Shown here piece after piece: positions 4,476 to 5,692 of a stretch of 5,692 bases of DNA. This DNA comes from Patescibacteria group bacterium. GTDB lineage: Bacteria; Patescibacteriota; Gracilibacteria; UBA1369; PNNO01. The notes beneath the pieces were generated by a model, which saw only the letters and a list, made by a program, of their open reading frames with translations, was not told the DNA's origin and searched no databases. The position numbers were made by a program, and so were the translations under genes. Each line of letters opens with the position of its first letter. Position 1 is the first letter of the stretch. The stretch spans positions 1 through 5,692 of the forward strand of contig JAHJMX010000060.1 in assembly GCA_018821175.1 (NCBI GenBank), read 5' to 3'.

Positions 4476-5692
4476 ATGCGTCCTAATACGCAGGTACTAA
4501 CCAAAGTCCTCCGCAAAACAACAATAGTTTTATTTGATTTACTTGTAATTAGCGCTCTTGTTTTTCTAGCAGTGTTGTCTGCAAAGGCACTTGATAATTC
4601 AGGCCTCAAAGTCACTGTTACGACAAATAGTGAGACTTTTTCATATGGGGAGAACATAGAAATTACGCTTGAAGCTGAAAATTTAACTGGAGATGATATC
4701 GAGCTTAATTTTGATAATGGATGCCAGATGGGATTCGATATTTCTCAATATGTTCCAATTTACGAGGCTTATAGTTTGCCAATTTACAATAATGATCTCT
4801 ATCCACGAAATTGCGATACAGCAGAAACTTCATTAACAATTGCAAATGGGAAAAAGGCGATTTGGACTCGAACCATGAAGGTAAATGATGATGATTTTCC
4901 TAAACTAATTCCTGGAGAATATATTTTGCATGCTTTTATCATAGGATATGCAGATGATATGCTTCATTATGATTCTTTATCTTACGTGAATTTCACAGTT
5001 GCTTATGCGGAAGATTCTGCAGAAGGGGGATTTTGTGATTTAAATGAGACGATAAATTGTGATTACGGGCTTGAATGTGCATATGACGGCATTTTTACAA
5101 ATGAAGGAGGGATTTGTTTGAGTGATTCTGCAAATTATAATGTGAATGGTATTGCGGAATTAATTTGTGAGGCAACTGGAGGGCGATATTCGGATGATTG
5201 TGAATGTCCAGTAGATACTTCTTGGAGCCATATAGTTGGTTGTACCGAAGAACTTGGTGTAGCGCAGCTTTGTATTGCAACGGGTGGAGTCCCAACTGAT
5301 GATGCAAATAATCCTTGTTATTGCCTTGCTGGTAGTGCATGGGATGGAGTTCGTGGATGTACTGATGAAGCAAACTCTGGATTAAATGATATCGCAGGGC
5401 ATTGGGGCGAGGAATATATTATGGCGCTTTATAATGATGGAGTGGTAAGTGGGTATGACGATGGAGGCTTTCATCCAAACAGCCCAATTAATCGTGTTGA
5501 AATGGTCAAGATGACTTTGTCAGCAGCTAAAATCCCGGCTGATACGCCTACAGTAGATAGTAATTTTTTATTTAATGATGTTAGTGGATGGCAAATAGAT
5601 TGGGTTAATAGTGCATGGAAAAAAGGGATCGTAAAAGGATATAGTGAGACAATTTTTGCGCCGGGCCAAAACGTAACTCGTGCAGAAGCACT
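4476..5692 (+). CDS. Multidomain SLH surface protein, 3' end beyond window
   Basis: The frame is open from ATG at 4476 to the right edge: 405 codons, C-terminus missing. Residues 1-38 look like a signal peptide with a long basic start (K10, R13, K14), hydrophobic core 17-35 and an AKA-L cleavage site. Residues about 44-175 resemble the Ig-like fold of the BsuPI family: beta strands with SYGENIEITLEAENLTGDD (56-74) and IPGEYILHA (145-153); this assignment is tentative. Residues 187-214 contain four cysteines in a C-x7-C-x5-C-x12-C pattern (CDYGLEC, GGIC). Two tandem Cys modules follow at 231-256 and 266-295, like the one in the upstream protein. SLH repeat 1 is at about 303-351 (GVVSGYDDGGFHPNSPINRVEM) and repeat 2 starts at 366 and is cut at VTRAEA (400-405); a third is expected beyond the edge. 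Ten or more cysteines outside the signal peptide suggest disulfides. It is probably co-regulated with the upstream SLH gene. The anchoring role is well supported, the rest unknown. Confidence 0.88.
   Translation, partial: MRPNTQVLTKVLRKTTIVLFDLLVISALVFLAVLSAKALDNSGLKVTVTTNSETFSYGENIEITLEAENLTGDDIELNFDNGCQMGFDISQYVPIYEAYSLPIYNNDLYPRNCDTAETSLTIANGKKAIWTRTMKVNDDDFPKLIPGEYILHAFIIGYADDMLHYDSLSYVNFTVAYAEDSAEGGFCDLNETINCDYGLECAYDGIFTNEGGICLSDSANYNVNGIAELICEATGGRYSDDCECPVDTSWSHIVGCTEELGVAQLCIATGGVPTDDANNPCYCLAGSAWDGVRGCTDEANSGLNDIAGHWGEEYIMALYNDGVVSGYDDGGFHPNSPINRVEMVKMTLSAAKIPADTPTVDSNFLFNDVSGWQIDWVNSAWKKGIVKGYSETIFAPGQNVTRAEA
5166..5360 (+). repeat. Tandem pair of CxxTGG-CxC-GC cysteine modules
   Basis: Residues 231-256 and 266-295 of the second SLH protein both read C-x-A-T-G-G, a variable loop rich in D, then C-x-C, ten residues and G-C. 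The last spacing, C-x-C-x10-G-C, is identical in both and in the single copy of the upstream protein (3591-3683). The loop between TGG and C-x-C varies in length (5 and 9 residues here, 10 upstream). Only this spacing and the TGG are conserved; the DNA is well diverged. Confidence 0.75.

Noticed and set aside
4454..4657. Minus-strand open frame over the start of the second SLH gene
   Set aside because: It is antisense to the signal peptide and first domain, with no recognisable content.
5095..5373. Minus-strand His-rich open frame of 92 codons
   Set aside because: It lies wholly inside the second SLH gene, whose frame has clear domains; the His, Gln and Leu bias is a mirror of Asp, Cys and Gly-rich coding.

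Overview
The window is an AT-rich stretch of bacterial chromosome using the standard genetic code: all six reading frames below stay open without reading UGA as an amino acid, which argues against code 25 (UGA = Gly). SLH-domain surface proteins with signal peptides, an exported bactofilin-like protein, compact spacing and the absence of Shine-Dalgarno sequences would suit a candidate-phylum lineage such as Peregrinibacteria. That placement is a weak guess from style; no taxonomic marker is present.

Layout. Positions 1-677 (minus) hold the 5' part of an exported beta-solenoid (bactofilin-like) protein that runs off the left edge. Positions 719-2140 (minus) encode an RlmD/RumA-family 23S rRNA uracil-C5 methyltransferase. 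A 91-bp divergent intergenic region separates it from 2232-2693 (plus), which encodes RlmH, a second 23S rRNA methyltransferase. It converges, with only 3 bp between stop codons, on 2697-3233 (minus), a hypoxanthine phosphoribosyltransferase. A 144-bp divergent region with two good promoters follows. Then come two same-strand cell-surface genes: 3378-4367, a complete 329-residue protein with signal peptide, Cys module, Tyr/Asp-rich linker and three SLH repeats, and 4476 to the right edge, a larger SLH protein cut at residue 405.

Two themes stand out. First, the two SLH proteins share a cysteine module, C-x2-TGG-...-C-x-C-x10-G-C, present once in the first and twice in tandem in the second, between the signal peptide and the SLH anchor. 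I cannot assign it to a named family; it is the best candidate here for an undescribed domain. Second, none of the six starts has a Shine-Dalgarno sequence, and the four best promoters put the -10 box only 27 or 31 nt before the start codon, predicting leaders of about 20-25 nt.

The central genes are housekeeping (rRNA modification near helices 69-71, purine salvage). The flanking genes encode exported envelope proteins. I see no tRNA, rRNA, CRISPR array, insertion sequence, riboswitch or phage gene.
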